Shown here in pieces: positions 16,218 to 28,584 of a stretch of 39,294 nt of DNA (within the stretch, counting starts at the first letter, position 1; the number at the start of each line of letters is the position of its first letter). The stretch spans positions 1-39,294 of the forward strand of contig JARLIQ010000131.1 in NCBI GenBank assembly GCA_031291645.1. The letters run 5' to 3'. The translations under genes were made by a program, and so were the position numbers. Source of the stretch: Caulobacteraceae bacterium (GTDB lineage Bacteria; Pseudomonadota; Alphaproteobacteria; Caulobacterales; Caulobacteraceae). The notes beneath the pieces were generated by a model, which did not search any database, was not told where the DNA came from, and saw nothing but the letters and a program-made list of their open reading frames with translations.

Positions 16218-18524
16218 GTGCCCGACGTTCCCGCCCCCCGCATCAGTGATCTCGCCCGCGCCGGCCCGCCGCCGGGGGCCTATCTGGACGGGCTCAATCC
16301 CGAGCAGCGGCGCGCCGTCGAGGCGACCGAAGGCCCGGTGCTGGTGCTGGCCGGGGCGGGCACGGGCAAGACCCGGGTGCTGACCACGCGCCTCGCCCAC
16401 ATCCTGGCCAGCGGCAAGGCGCGGCCGTGGGAGCTGCTGGCCGTCACCTTCACCAACAAGGCGGCGCGCGAGATGCGCCACCGGATCACCGCCATCATCG
16501 GCGAGCAGGCCGAGGGGCTGCGCTGGCTCGGCACCTTCCACTCGATCGCCGCCCAGATCCTGCGCCGCCACGCCGAGATCGTCGGCCTGCGCTCGAACTA
16601 CACCATCATCGACGTCGACGATCAGGAGCGGCTGATCAAACAGTTGCTGGAAGCCGAGAACATCGACGCCAAGCGCTGGACGCCCAGGCACCTGGCCGGC
16701 CTGATCGACCACTGGAAGAACCGCGGCTGGACCCCGGACCGCCTGCCGCCGGCCGAGGGTTCGCACTTCGCCAACAACAGGGGCCAGGCGCTCTACAAGC
16801 TCTACCAGGACCGGCTGGCGGTGCTGAACGCCTGCGACTTCGGCGACCTGCTGCTGCACAACCTGACCATCTTCACCACCCGGCCGGACGTGCTGGCCGA
16901 GTTCCACGACCGCTTCCGCTACATCCTGGTGGACGAGTACCAGGACACCAACGTCGCCCAGTACCTGTGGCTGCGCCTCCTGGCCCAGAAGCGCCAGAAC
17001 GTCTGCTGCGTCGGCGACGACGACCAGTCGATCTACGGCTGGCGCGGGGCGGAGGTGGACAACATCCTGCGCTTCGAGCGCGACTTCCCGGGCGCCGAGG
17101 TGATCCGGCTGGAGCGCAACTACCGCTCGACCGAGCACATCCTGGCCGCCGCCTCGGGCCTGATCGCGGCCAACAAGGGCCGGCTGGGCAAGACCCTGTG
17201 GACCGAGGAGACCGGCGGGACCAAGGTCCAGGTGCGCGGCGTCTGGGACGGCGAGGCCGAGAGCCGGATGATCGCCGACGAGATCGAACGCGCCCATCGC
17301 GCCGGCCGCCGCTACCGCGACATCGCCATCCTGGTGCGCGCCTCCTTCCAGATGCGCGCGTTCGAAGAGCGGTTCGTGCTGCTGCAGGTCCCCTACACCG
17401 TGGTCGGCGGCCCGCGCTTCTTCGAGCGGGCCGAGATCAGGGACGCCCACGCCTACCTGCGCCTAGTGCAGTCCGAGGACGACGACCTGGCGTTCGAGCG
17501 GATCGTCAACACGCCCAAGCGCGGCATCGGCGACACCACCGTCTCGCGCCTGCTGCAGGTGGCGCGGGCGAGCGGCCTGTCGGCCAGCCGCGCCGCGCGC
17601 GAGATCGTCCAGGCCGACGAGCTGCCGGCCCGCACCCGCACCGCCCTGTCCAACTTCCTGCGCGACATGGACCGCTGGCGCGCGGCCCGCGAGGCGACGG
17701 CGCATCCGCAGCTTCTGGAGACCATCCTGGAGGAGAGCGGCTACACGGACGCGCTGCGCCTCGACAAGGGCCCGACCAGCCAGACCCGGCTGGAGAACCT
17801 GAAGGAGCTGGTCCAGTCGATGGGCGCCTTCGACACCCTCGAGGCCTATCTGGAGCACGTCTCCCTGGTCATGGACCTCGACCGCGAAGCCGGCGAGGAC
17901 GCGGTCCAGATCATGACCCTGCACTCGGCCAAGGGGTTGGAGTTCCCGCTGGTCTTCCTGCCCGGCTGGGAGGAAGGCGTCTTCCCGTCCCAGCGCAGCA
18001 TCGACGAGAAGGGCGAGAAGGGGCTGGAGGAAGAACGCCGCCTGGCCTACGTCGGCCTGACGCGGGCGCGCGAAGAGGCGCGGGTCTCCTTCGTCGCCAA
18101 CCGCCAAGTCTATGGCCGCTGGACCAGCCAGCTGCCCAGCCGCTTCGTCGACGAGCTGCCCCTGGCCAACGTCGAGGCCTCGTCCGAGACCGGCTACTAC
18201 GGCGGCGGCCCGGGCATGAACGAGGCCAAGAGCCGCTGGGACGACGCGCCGTCGTTCGGCGCCTCGAGCTACAGCTCGCCGGGCTGGAAACGCGCCCAGC
18301 AGCGCGGCTTCTCGCCGGCCGCCCGCAACACGGTGATCGAGGGCGAGGGCCGGCTGGTCGCCGTCTCAGAACCCTCCGCCGGCCGCTACGGCGTCGGCGA
18401 GCGGGTGTTCCACCAGAAGTTCGGCTACGGCCGCGTCACCGCCGTCGAAGGCAACAAGCTCAGCGTCGCCTTCGACAAGGCCGGCGACAAGAAGGTGATC
18501 GACACCTTCGTTGAGAAGGGCTGA
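16218..18524 (+). CDS. uvrD: UvrD/PcrA-type ATP-dependent DNA helicase
   Basis: A 768-residue superfamily 1A 3'-5' helicase acting in nucleotide excision and mismatch repair and in clearing recombinase filaments. Motif I is AGAGTGKT (residues 45-52), motif Ia is AVTFTNKAAREM, motif II is DEYQDTN (about 239-245), motif III is GDDDQSIYGWRGA, motif IV is LERNYRS, and motifs V/VI are MTLHSAKGLEFP and EERRLAYVGLTRA. The C terminus ends in a Tudor-like FGYGRVTAVEGNKLSVAF module typical of PcrA/UvrD. The start is GTG at 16218. The choice between UvrD and PcrA naming is conventional. Confidence 0.95.
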   Translation: MPDVPAPRISDLARAGPPPGAYLDGLNPEQRRAVEATEGPVLVLAGAGTGKTRVLTTRLAHILASGKARPWELLAVTFTNKAAREMRHRITAIIGEQAEGLRWLGTFHSIAAQILRRHAEIVGLRSNYTIIDVDDQERLIKQLLEAENIDAKRWTPRHLAGLIDHWKNRGWTPDRLPPAEGSHFANNRGQALYKLYQDRLAVLNACDFGDLLLHNLTIFTTRPDVLAEFHDRFRYILVDEYQDTNVAQYLWLRLLAQKRQNVCCVGDDDQSIYGWRGAEVDNILRFERDFPGAEVIRLERNYRSTEHILAAASGLIAANKGRLGKTLWTEETGGTKVQVRGVWDGEAESRMIADEIERAHRAGRRYRDIAILVRASFQMRAFEERFVLLQVPYTVVGGPRFFERAEIRDAHAYLRLVQSEDDDLAFERIVNTPKRGIGDTTVSRLLQVARASGLSASRAAREIVQADELPARTRTALSNFLRDMDRWRAAREATAHPQLLETILEESGYTDALRLDKGPTSQTRLENLKELVQSMGAFDTLEAYLEHVSLVMDLDREAGEDAVQIMTLHSAKGLEFPLVFLPGWEEGVFPSQRSIDEKGEKGLEEERRLAYVGLTRAREEARVSFVANRQVYGRWTSQLPSRFVDELPLANVEASSETGYYGGGPGMNEAKSRWDDAPSFGASSYSSPGWKRAQQRGFSPAARNTVIEGEGRLVAVSEPSAGRYGVGERVFHQKFGYGRVTAVEGNKLSVAFDKAGDKKVIDTFVEKG

Positions 18525-18533
18525 GCACACCAG

Positions 18534-18549
18534 GACCCCGCTCATCCCC
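18534..18549 (+). repeat. truncated REP-like fragment downstream of uvrD
   Basis: GACCCCGCTCATCCCC is identical over 16 bases to the left end of the REP element at 25451-25466, but the hairpin half is missing. It lies 10 bases after the uvrD stop. Confidence 0.5.
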
Positions 18550-18608
18550 CAACCTTGATCCTCGCCGGGCTTCGACGCCTCGTCACAAACGGCGTTTATG
18601 CAGGTTCC

Positions 18609-19604
18609 ATGACGTACGACGACCTCCGAGAAACCGCCGTGCGGCCCGGTCTGGTCTGGGGCTTCGACTTCGCCGAGGGCCGCGCCTGGCCGATCTCCGA
18701 GGTCGAGCTCCTGGGGCCTGGAACACCGCGCGGCTTCCGCTGGCTGCACTTCAACCTCGCCGACCAGCGCACCGCACGCTGGCTCGCCGCCCACCGGCCG
18801 GTCTCGGCCGCCGCGACCGAACTGCTGCTCTCGACCGACAACAGCCAGCGCGCCGAGGTCGAGGCGGACGCGCTGGCCCTGGTGCTGCACGACTTCGAGC
18901 TGGATTTCATCGAGAGCGAGCCGCGGGTCGGCGTGCTGCGCATCGCCGCCAGCCCGTCGATGATCGTCACCGCCCGCCGCCATCCGCTGCGCTGCGCCGA
19001 GGCGGTCAAGCGCAGGCTGGACGCCGGGGCCACGCCGTCCAGCCCGGCCGACGCCCTGGAGCTGATCTTCGCGGGCATGATCGACGGCTTCCGGGCCAAG
19101 ACCGTCGAGCTGGAGGCCCAGGTCCAGGCGATCGAGGACGAGCTGCTGAAGGACCGGCCGGCGACCGACGCGCGCACCTTCACCACCCTGCGCTCGCTGA
19201 TGGTCCGCATGCACCGCATGTTCGGCGGAGCCCGGGCGGCGCTGCGTCCGCTGGACGAGGACGGCGACGTCCCGCAGACCCTTCGCGAGCCGCTGGCGCG
19301 CCACCTCGGCCGGCTGTCCAGCGCCGACCAGGACCTGATGGCCGTCCAGGGCCAGTTGCGCCTGCTGCGCGACGAGATGGACCTGCACGCGGCCCAGCAG
19401 ACCAACGACAACCTCTATTTCCTGTCGATCCTCTCGGCCCTCTTGCTGCCCGCGACCCTGGTCACCGGCATCTTCGGCATGAACACCGGCGGCCTGCCTT
19501 GGACCGACCACAAGCTGGGCAGCCTGTGGGCGACGGTGACGGCCCTGGGCTCGGCGGGGGCGGTCTACCTGGTCCTGCGCCTGATGGGCTTCATCCGGCG
19601 CTGA
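18609..19604 (+). CDS. CorA/ZntB-family divalent cation transporter
   Basis: A 331-residue inner-membrane protein with a large cytoplasmic N-terminal domain, a long helix and two C-terminal transmembrane segments. The family signature GMN occurs at residues 290-292 within TGIFGMNTGGLPW. The NTGG continuation is typical of ZntB-type zinc transporters rather than magnesium CorA. The frame runs open to 18555, but the ATG at 18609 follows a GCAGG site and gives a conventional N terminus (MTYDDLRE). Transported ion not proven. Confidence 0.88.
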   Translation: MTYDDLRETAVRPGLVWGFDFAEGRAWPISEVELLGPGTPRGFRWLHFNLADQRTARWLAAHRPVSAAATELLLSTDNSQRAEVEADALALVLHDFELDFIESEPRVGVLRIAASPSMIVTARRHPLRCAEAVKRRLDAGATPSSPADALELIFAGMIDGFRAKTVELEAQVQAIEDELLKDRPATDARTFTTLRSLMVRMHRMFGGARAALRPLDEDGDVPQTLREPLARHLGRLSSADQDLMAVQGQLRLLRDEMDLHAAQQTNDNLYFLSILSALLLPATLVTGIFGMNTGGLPWTDHKLGSLWATVTALGSAGAVYLVLRLMGFIRR

Positions 19605-19610
19605 ACGCCG

Positions 19611-20426
19611 TCAGGCCGGCGGCAGCCGGGCGAACACCGCCTCGGGATCGGCAGGCGGGGTCAGGCCGAAGTCCTCGTCCAGGGCCCGCGCCAGGGCGGC
19701 CGGCTCCTCCAGGATCCGCTCCACCACCCGGCCGTCCGGGTAGCGTTCGGTCACCCGGGTGTTGAACAGGCTGACGCGCCGCTCCGGCGTCAGTCGCTCG
19801 GCCAGGAGGTGGTTGCGGAACAGCGAGGCCGGGTGGGTCGAGGTGAACCAGTTCGACATCTCGTAGTCGGCGGCGTTCTGGGGCTCCAGGGTGAAGCGGT
19901 AGACGTCGCGCCAGCCGTCCGGCAGCCGCGTCTGCAGGGTCAGGGCCTCGCCGAAGGGCGCCAGCCGCAGGGTGCTGGCCGGGGTCGCCTGCTCGATCCC
20001 CGGCGAAAGACGGATCGGGGCGGCGAACAGGTGCCCGCCGAAGCCGATGTCGGCCAGGTGGGGCCCATCCTCCAGCTCCACCCGCAGCAGCATGTGGCTG
20101 CGCGCGCCGTCAGGGCCGTCGGGCGGGCTCATCCAGCGCACCCGCCCGCTGAGGCCGGTCACCGAGAAGCCCAAGGCCTGCAGCGCCGCGCGGAACAGGG
20201 CGTTCTGCTCGAAGCAGTAGCCGCCGCGCCGCTGGGCGACCAGCTTGGCCTGCAGGCTGGCCAGGTCCAGCCGGACCGGCCGCTCCAGCAGCGGGTCGAG
20301 GTTCTCGAACGGGATGGCGGCCGGGTGCAGGGCGTGCAGCGCCGCCAGGGTCGCAAGGGTCGGCTCGCGCGGCCCGGCGTAGCCGACGCGGGCCAGATAG
20401 GCGTCCAGGTCGAAGACGTCGCTCAC
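19611..20426 (-). CDS. nat: arylamine N-acetyltransferase
   Basis: A 271-residue NAT enzyme that transfers acetyl from acetyl-CoA to arylamines and hydrazines. The cysteine-protease-like triad is present: C71 ([10 protein letters not shown]), H111 (ARSHMLLRV) and D126 (LADIGFGG). Length matches bacterial NATs (270-280). The open frame extends to 20618 through a region that overlaps the divergent prmA gene, so the GTG at 20426 ([16 protein letters not shown]) is chosen as the start. The natural substrate is unknown; some NATs act in secondary metabolism. Confidence 0.9.
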   Translation of the reverse strand: MSDVFDLDAYLARVGYAGPREPTLATLAALHALHPAAIPFENLDPLLERPVRLDLASLQAKLVAQRRGGYCFEQNALFRAALQALGFSVTGLSGRVRWMSPPDGPDGARSHMLLRVELEDGPHLADIGFGGHLFAAPIRLSPGIEQATPASTLRLAPFGEALTLQTRLPDGWRDVYRFTLEPQNAADYEMSNWFTSTHPASLFRNHLLAERLTPERRVSLFNTRVTERYPDGRVVERILEEPAALARALDEDFGLTPPADPEAVFARLPPA

Positions 20427-20517
20427 GGTCGTTTCCCCCACATTTCCCCCAGCGTTTCCCCCCGGGCGCCTTCGCCATTTCTCGCCTTTCGCCACGGCTG
20501 CGTCTAGAGAGGCGCCC

Positions 20518-21384
20518 ATGAGCGAACAGGCCCAACAGATCATCGCCCGAGGCCCGCGCGCGGCCGCCGAAGCCGCCGCCCGCGCCATCGACGCCGACCC
20601 GGCGCTGGAGAGCGCCACCTACTCCATCCTGGAGGAGGACGAGGACCGCAACGTCTGGCGCATCGACGCCTTCCCCACCACGGACGCGGAGGCCGACGGC
20701 CTGGGCGCGCTGCTGAAGGGCTTCGCCGAGCTGAAGGTGACGCGCGAGGCCCTGGCCGACGCCGACTGGCTGGCCATGGCGCTGTCGGGCCTGCCGCCGG
20801 TGCGGGCCGGACGGTTCTTCGTCTATGGCCTGCACGACCGCGGCCGCACGCCGCCGAACACGGTGAACCTGAGGATCGAGGCGGGCGCGGCCTTCGGCAC
20901 CGGCCACCACGGCACCACCGTCGGCTGTCTTCTGGCCTACGACCGGCTGCTGAAGTCGCACCGGTTCGAGCGGGTGCTGGACGTCGGCGCCGGCACGGGC
21001 GTCCTGGCCATCGCCGCGGCGCGGACCGGCGCGAAGACCGCCGTCGGCACCGACATCGACCCGGTCTCGGTGCGCATCGCGCGCGAGAACGCCAAGGTCA
21101 ACGCCGCGCCGGCCCGTTTCGTCCACGCCTATGGCCTCGGCCACCGGCTGGTGCGGGCCCATGCGCCCTACGACCTGGTCTTCGCCAACATCCTGGCCCG
21201 CCCCCTGGTCTTCCTGGCCCAGGACATCAAGCGGGCGGTCAGGCCCGGCGGCCTGGTCATCCTGTCGGGCCTCCTGCGCACCCAGGAGCGCTTCGTGCGC
21301 GCCGCCTACCTGGCGCGCGGGTTCCGCGTGCGCCGGCGCATCCACCGCGACGCCTGGGCGACGCTGGTGCTGACCCGGGGCTAA
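20518..21384 (+). CDS. prmA: ribosomal protein L11 methyltransferase PrmA
   Basis: A 288-residue SAM-dependent methyltransferase that trimethylates ribosomal protein L11. The PrmA marker GTGHHGTT (residues 127-134) and the SAM motif LDVGAGTG (154-161) with the acidic VGTDIDP are present, along with the catalytic-site [10 protein letters not shown]. The N-terminal L11-recognition domain occupies about residues 1-100. It is divergent from the NAT gene with a 91-base gap, and the aminopeptidase gene follows on the same strand. Confidence 0.94.
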   Translation: MSEQAQQIIARGPRAAAEAAARAIDADPALESATYSILEEDEDRNVWRIDAFPTTDAEADGLGALLKGFAELKVTREALADADWLAMALSGLPPVRAGRFFVYGLHDRGRTPPNTVNLRIEAGAAFGTGHHGTTVGCLLAYDRLLKSHRFERVLDVGAGTGVLAIAAARTGAKTAVGTDIDPVSVRIARENAKVNAAPARFVHAYGLGHRLVRAHAPYDLVFANILARPLVFLAQDIKRAVRPGGLVILSGLLRTQERFVRAAYLARGFRVRRRIHRDAWATLVLTRG

Positions 21385-21433
21385 ACTTCCGGCTAGCTTT
21401 GCGCCGCGAGGCCCGGACGATTAGATAGCGCCC

Positions 21434-23248
21434 ATGCGCCAGACCTTCGACGAAGCCACCGACCCCTCCTTCGGCCCCAGGCACGTTCCCCTGATCCGCC
21501 ACGCCATGGCGGCCCAGGGCCTCGACGGCTTCCTGGTCCCGCACGAGGACGAGCACCAGAACGAATACCTGCCCGCCGCCAACGACCGGCTGGCCTGGGC
21601 CACCGGCTTCACCGGCTCGGCCGGGGCGGCGGTGATCCTGAAGGACAAGGCCGCCGTATTCGTCGACGGCCGCTATGCGCTGCAGGTGCGCGACCAGGTC
21701 GACGGCGGCCTGTTCGAGGTGCGCGACCTGGTCGACGGCGGGGTCCCGGCCTACCTCGAGGCCACGCTCAGCGCCGGCCAGACCATCGGCTACGACCCGC
21801 GCCTGCACAGCCCCGACGCGCTGGAGCGGCTGCGCGCGGCCGCCGCCCGGGCGGGCGCGGCGCTGAAGCCGGCCGAACCCAATCCGCTGGACCAGGCCTG
21901 GGGCGCCGAGCGTCCCGCCCAGCCGCAGGCGCCCGTCGTTTCCCACCCGCTGGAATTCGCCGGCGAGGCCTCGGCCGACAAGCGCGCCCGCGTGGGCGCC
22001 GGCCTGAAGGACCAGGGCGCGGACGCCGCCGTCCTGACCGCGCCCGCCTCCATAGCCTGGCTGTTCAACATCCGCGGCGGCGACGTGATCCGCTCGCCCC
22101 TGCCGCTCAGCCAGGCCATCCTGAACGCCGACGGCTCCGCCCGGCTGTTCCTCGATCCGGCCAAGGTCTCGCCCGACCTGCCGGCGTGGCTGGGCAACGG
22201 CGTCAGCCTGGAGACGCCCGAGGCCCTGGAGCCCGCCCTGGTCTCGCTCAGGGGCCAGCGGGTGCTGGTCGACCCGTCCCTGTCCTCGGCCTGGTATTTC
22301 GAGACGCTGAAGGCCGCCGGCGCCGAGGTGAAGCCCGCGCCCGACCCGACCGCCCTGCCCCGCGCCTGCAAGAACCCCGTCGAGGTCGAGGGCGCGCGCC
22401 AGGCCCACCTGCGCGACGGCGCGGCCCTGACGCGCTTCCTGCACTGGGTGGCGAGCGAGGCGCAGCACAGCCTGCCGGACGAGCCAGCCGTCGTCGCCCA
22501 GCTGGAGGCCTTCCGCGAGGCCACCGGGGCGCTGAAGGACCTGTCGTTCGACACCATCGCCGGGGCCGGGGCCAACGGCGCCATCGTCCACTACCGGCCC
22601 ACGACGCGCCAGGCCAAGACCCTGGTCCCCGGCTCGCTGCTGCTGGTCGATTCCGGCGCCCAGTACCTGGACGGGACCACGGACGTGACCCGCACCGTCG
22701 CCATCGGCGCGCCCTCGGCCGAGATGCGCCAGCGCTTCACCCTGGTGCTGAAGGGCCACCTGGCGCTCGCCCGGGTGCGCTTCCCCGCCGGGACCAGCGG
22801 CTCGGCCCTGGACGTGCTGGCGCGCGCGGCCCTGTGGAGCGCGGGGCTGGACTACGACCACGGCACCGGCCACGGCGTCGGCAGCTACCTGGGCGTCCAC
22901 GAAGGCCCGCAGCGCATCTCCAAGGCCCCGAGCGCGGTGGCGCTGAAGCCCGGGATGATCGTCTCCAACGAGCCCGGCTACTACAAGGAAGGCGCCTACG
23001 GCATCCGGATCGAGAACCTGCAGGTGGTCACCGAGCCGGCCGAGATCCCCGGCGGCGAGCGGCCCATGCTCGGCTTCGAGACCCTGACCCTAGCGCCCAT
23101 CGACCGCAACGCCATCGACAAGGCCCTGATGACCGCCGAGGAGGTCGCCCAGCTCGACGCCTACCACGCCCGGGTGCTGGCGGCCGTGGGGCCGTTGGTC
23201 GAGGCACCGGTGCGCGCGTGGCTGGCGGAGGCCTGCGCGCCGCTTTGA
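21434..23248 (+). CDS. M24B Xaa-Pro aminopeptidase (aminopeptidase P)
   Basis: A 604-residue three-domain aminopeptidase P that removes N-terminal residues preceding proline. The dinuclear metal site is complete: D406, D417, H480, E513 and E527. These spacings (11, 63, 33, 14) nearly match eukaryotic-type APP1. The motif blocks are LLLVDSGAQYLDGTTDVTRT, GTGHGVGSYLGVHEGP and SNEPGYYKEGAYGIRIEN. The two N-terminal creatinase-like domains explain the length beyond the short bacterial PepP. No signal peptide is seen, so it is cytoplasmic. Confidence 0.93.
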   Translation: MRQTFDEATDPSFGPRHVPLIRHAMAAQGLDGFLVPHEDEHQNEYLPAANDRLAWATGFTGSAGAAVILKDKAAVFVDGRYALQVRDQVDGGLFEVRDLVDGGVPAYLEATLSAGQTIGYDPRLHSPDALERLRAAAARAGAALKPAEPNPLDQAWGAERPAQPQAPVVSHPLEFAGEASADKRARVGAGLKDQGADAAVLTAPASIAWLFNIRGGDVIRSPLPLSQAILNADGSARLFLDPAKVSPDLPAWLGNGVSLETPEALEPALVSLRGQRVLVDPSLSSAWYFETLKAAGAEVKPAPDPTALPRACKNPVEVEGARQAHLRDGAALTRFLHWVASEAQHSLPDEPAVVAQLEAFREATGALKDLSFDTIAGAGANGAIVHYRPTTRQAKTLVPGSLLLVDSGAQYLDGTTDVTRTVAIGAPSAEMRQRFTLVLKGHLALARVRFPAGTSGSALDVLARAALWSAGLDYDHGTGHGVGSYLGVHEGPQRISKAPSAVALKPGMIVSNEPGYYKEGAYGIRIENLQVVTEPAEIPGGERPMLGFETLTLAPIDRNAIDKALMTAEEVAQLDAYHARVLAAVGPLVEAPVRAWLAEACAPL

Positions 23249-23254
23249 TCTACA

Positions 23255-23288
23255 CCCGCTCGTCCCCGCGAAGGCGGGGACGAGCGGG
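23255..23288. repeat. REP-like perfect hairpin between convergent genes
   Basis: A perfect 15-bp inverted repeat (left arm 23255-23269, loop GAAG, right arm 23274-23288) built around the CCCCGCGAAGGCGGGG core shared with the elements at 25454 and 25601. It lies between the aminopeptidase and ligA stops and may also act as a bidirectional transcription terminator, though there is no T-run. Confidence 0.8.
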
Positions 23289-23318
23289 ATTTGGGTATCG
23301 CTCGCGGGCGGCCCGTCT

Positions 23319-25554
<2,236 letters not shown>

Positions 25555-25600
25555 GCGGTGGCGCCGGCCGCCCACGTTGGGGGCGGGGAATGCCGTCAGC

Positions 25601-25639
25601 AAAAAAACCTGGATCCCCGCCTTCGCGGGGATGAGCGGG
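25601..25639 (-). repeat. REP-like element, right copy of an inverted pair
   Basis: Reverse complement of the 25454 copy with few mismatches, including the T-run (seven A on the plus strand) and the hairpin core. The unit 25454-25639 therefore has terminal inverted repeats of about 39 bases, like a BIME or small non-autonomous element. Confidence 0.85.
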
Positions 25640-25656
25640 ATAAGGGTTGGCGCTGC

Positions 25657-27354
25657 TCATGCCATCAGGGCCCGGGCCGCCGCGCGCGCCGCTTCGGTGA
25701 TCTCGGCGCCGGACAGCATGCGGGCGATCTCCTCTTCCCGCGCGCGCGCCGACAGGGTCTCGACCGCGGTGCGCAGCTTCTCGCCCTCCCCGGCCTTGAC
25801 CACGCGCCAATGGGCGCCGGCGCGGGCGGCGACCTGCGGCGAGTGGGTGACGACCAGCACCTGGGCCTGGCCGGCCAGGCGGCGGAGCCTGAGGCCCACG
25901 GCGTCGGCCACCGCGCCGCCGACGCCCTGGTCGACCTCGTCGAAGATCATCAGCGGCTGGGCCTGGTCGGCGCGCCCGGCCAGGGCCGCCTTGAGCGCCA
26001 GGGCGAAGCGGGCGAGCTCGCCGCCCGAGGCGATGACGCCCAGCCCACCGAACGGCGCGCCCGGATTGGTCGAAATCTCGAACTCCACCCGGTCGGCGCC
26101 CGCCGGACCGGCGCGGTCCTCGGCCAAGGGCTCGACGGCGACGCGGAAGCGGGCCTTCTCCAGCTTGAGCGGGGCGAGTTCCGCCTCGACGGCCTTGGCC
26201 AGCCGGTCGCCGGCGGCGCGGCGGGCGGCGGTGAGCGCCCTTGCGGCGGCGAGGTAGGCCTCGCGCGCCGTCGAGGCGGCGGCTTCCGCCTCGGCCAGCG
26301 CCTCGTGCGAGGTCTCGCTCTCGCGCAGGGCCTGGGCGAAGCGCTGGCGCGCGGCGGGCAGGTCGTCGACCGGCAGGTTCAGCTTGCGGGCCATGGCGCG
26401 CAGGGCGAACAGCCGCTCCTCGGCGGTTTCCAGCCGGTCGGGCTCGAAGTCGAAGGCCTCGGCCGCCGCGTCGACGGCCGCCAGCGCCTCCTGCGCCTCG
26501 ACCAGGGTGCGGTCGACGGCCGCGGCCGCGTCGGCCAGCCGCTGGGCCGCCGGCGAGCCCTGGCCGACGCCGGCGTGGGCGGCCCGCTCGCGCGCCCGCT
26601 CCAGCGCCCGGAAGGCCTGGCCCAGGCGGCTGGTAAGGCTGTCGCCCAGGTGCTCGCGGGCGGCGGCGACGTCGGCCAGGGTCTTCTCGGCCGCGCCGAG
26701 CAGGGCCCGCTCCTCGGCCAGGGCCGTCTCCTCGCCGGCGCGCGGGTCCAGCCGGTCGAGCTCGCCCAGGCGCAGGGTCAGTTCCTCGATGTCGGCGGCC
26801 GCGCGCTGGGACTGCTCGCGCAACGCCTCGGCCCGCTCGCGCGCGGCGCGCCAGGCGCTCCAGGCGTCCATGCAGGCGCCCGTCTCGCCGCCGAGGCCGC
26901 CGAAGGCGTCCAGCAGCGGCCGGTGGGTGCGCGCATCCAGCAGGCCCACGGTCTCGTGCTGGCCATGCACCTCCATCAGCATGGCGCCGAGGTCGCGCAG
27001 CACGCCCACGCTGGTGGCCTGGTCGTTGACGAAGGCGCGCGAGCGGCCGTCGGCGCTGAGCTGGCGGCGCAGGACCAGGTCCTCGTCCGGCGCGCCGCCC
27101 AGTCCCTTGTCTTCCAGGTAGGCCCAGACCGGGTGGTCGGGCGAAAGGGCGAAGATGGCGGTGGCCTGGGCCTGGGCCGCGCCCCGCCGCACCAGGCCCG
27201 CGTCGGCCCGCGCGCCGGTGGCCAGGCCCAGGGCGTCGAGGATGATCGACTTGCCCGCCCCGGTCTCGCCGGTGAGCGCCGTCAGCCCTGGACCGATGGC
27301 GAGGTCCAGGGTCTCGATCAGTACGACATCCCGAATGGCGAGCCCGATCAGCAT
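25657..27354 (-). CDS. recN: DNA repair protein RecN
   Basis: RecN (565 residues) is an SMC-like ATPase that tethers DNA ends during double-strand break repair. It has Walker A GETGAGKS (residues 29-36), a long alanine- and arginine-rich coiled coil from about 160 to 370, and the C-terminal ATPase half with a signature-like [13 protein letters not shown] and Walker [15 protein letters not shown]. The start ATG at 27354 precedes the typical [19 protein letters not shown]. It lies between bamD and ligA on the same strand. I saw no convincing LexA site in the 78-base gap upstream. Confidence 0.97.
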   Translation of the reverse strand: MLIGLAIRDVVLIETLDLAIGPGLTALTGETGAGKSIILDALGLATGARADAGLVRRGAAQAQATAIFALSPDHPVWAYLEDKGLGGAPDEDLVLRRQLSADGRSRAFVNDQATSVGVLRDLGAMLMEVHGQHETVGLLDARTHRPLLDAFGGLGGETGACMDAWSAWRAARERAEALREQSQRAAADIEELTLRLGELDRLDPRAGEETALAEERALLGAAEKTLADVAAAREHLGDSLTSRLGQAFRALERARERAAHAGVGQGSPAAQRLADAAAAVDRTLVEAQEALAAVDAAAEAFDFEPDRLETAEERLFALRAMARKLNLPVDDLPAARQRFAQALRESETSHEALAEAEAAASTAREAYLAAARALTAARRAAGDRLAKAVEAELAPLKLEKARFRVAVEPLAEDRAGPAGADRVEFEISTNPGAPFGGLGVIASGGELARFALALKAALAGRADQAQPLMIFDEVDQGVGGAVADAVGLRLRRLAGQAQVLVVTHSPQVAARAGAHWRVVKAGEGEKLRTAVETLSARAREEEIARMLSGAEITEAARAAARALMA

Positions 27355-27432
27355 GGCGGGAGGATCGCCGGGAATCTCGCCGGGCTCAACCGCGACGAAG
27401 CGATTGCGTGCGCGATCGGCCGCCCGGTCGCC

Positions 27433-28458
27433 CTACCAGGGCCACCAGCCCTTTTTCTTCTTCTGCGCGGGCTGGGCCTGGGTGGTGGCGGCGTCGGGCG
27501 CAGGCGTGGCCTGATCCGGCGCCGCCTGAGCGGGCGTCGCTTGATCGGGCGTCGCGGCGGCGGCGGCGTCGGAGGGCGGCGGCGGGGCCGAGCCGTGGGC
27601 CGACTTCAGGCTGACGGCGCGGGCCGCGCGGTGGAACAGGCCGTGCGACGGCTTGGGCTCGACGGCCGGGCGCAAGCCCTTGGCGGTCATCAGCTTGTAG
27701 GCGTCGGCATACCAGACGTCGCCCGGGAAGTTGTAGCCCAGGACGGCGGCGTCGCGCTTGGCTTCCTCGACCAGGCCGAGGGTCAGATAGGCCTCGACCA
27801 GGCGATACAGCGCCTCGGGCGCGTCGCTGGTGGTCTGGTAGCGTTCGACCACGACCTTGAAGCGGCCGATCGCGGCCAGGGTGTCGCCCTCGCGCAGATA
27901 CCAGCGGCCGACGGTCATTTCCTTGCCGGCCAACTGGTCGTTGATCATGTCGATCTTCAGCCGGGCGTCGGTCGCGTATTCGCTCTTGGGATAGCGCCGC
28001 TCGACCTCGCGCATGGCGGCCAGCGCCTGCTCGGTCGCGGCCTGGTCGCGGCCGACGTCGAGGATCTGTTCGAAGTAGCACTCGGCCTTCAGGTAGTAGG
28101 CGTAGGCGGTCGAGGCGTTGCCGGGATAGAGCTCGATGAACCGGTTCGCGTCGGAGATGGCCTCGTCGTACTGGTTGGCCTCGTAGTGGGCGAAGGCCTC
28201 CATCATGATCGAGCGCCGCGACCACTCCGAATAGGGGTGCTGGCGCTCGACCTCCTTGAAGTAAGAGACGCCGTCGCTCCACTGGTGGCGATCCAGCTTC
28301 GCCGCGCCGGCGGCGTAGAGCTGGTCGACCGGACTCTCGGCGTAGGTCGTATCGGCATCGTGTTTGTGGCGATGCAGCAGGGCGCAGCCCGACAGCAGGA
28401 CCGTGGACGCCAGCAGGGCGAAGACGGCCGGCGAGCGGCCACGAAGATTAGCGAGCAC
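27433..28458 (-). CDS. bamD: outer membrane protein assembly lipoprotein BamD
   Basis: BamD (341 residues) is the essential lipoprotein partner of BamA in outer membrane beta-barrel assembly. The lipobox LLSGC places the lipidated cysteine at residue 25. TPR repeats follow: QLYAAGAAKLDRHQWSDGV, YFKEVERQHPYSEWSRRS and AISDANRFIELYPGN. The usual family length is about 245-280; here the last 70 or so residues are a proline/alanine/glutamine-rich tail with repeated PDQATPA units ending in KKKKGWWPW. It lies between lpxC and recN. Confidence 0.94.
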   Translation of the reverse strand: MLANLRGRSPAVFALLASTVLLSGCALLHRHKHDADTTYAESPVDQLYAAGAAKLDRHQWSDGVSYFKEVERQHPYSEWSRRSIMMEAFAHYEANQYDEAISDANRFIELYPGNASTAYAYYLKAECYFEQILDVGRDQAATEQALAAMREVERRYPKSEYATDARLKIDMINDQLAGKEMTVGRWYLREGDTLAAIGRFKVVVERYQTTSDAPEALYRLVEAYLTLGLVEEAKRDAAVLGYNFPGDVWYADAYKLMTAKGLRPAVEPKPSHGLFHRAARAVSLKSAHGSAPPPPSDAAAAATPDQATPAQAAPDQATPAPDAATTQAQPAQKKKKGWWPW

Positions 28459-28584
28459 GGACGATCACCTCGAACAAGACGCCCCCCGCGCCACGAGTGG
28501 AAGGATGACCCGTCGGCTTCTACACTACGCCGGACGCCGCGCAAACGTCATGACGCAGCCCGTAGCGCAGAGCCGCCGAGAACC

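Noticed and set aside
15683-16249. 188-codon plus-strand frame over the methyltransferase and RHH genes
   Set aside because: It is a shifted-frame shadow rich in Arg, Pro and Ala; the methyltransferase and RHH frames show family motifs.
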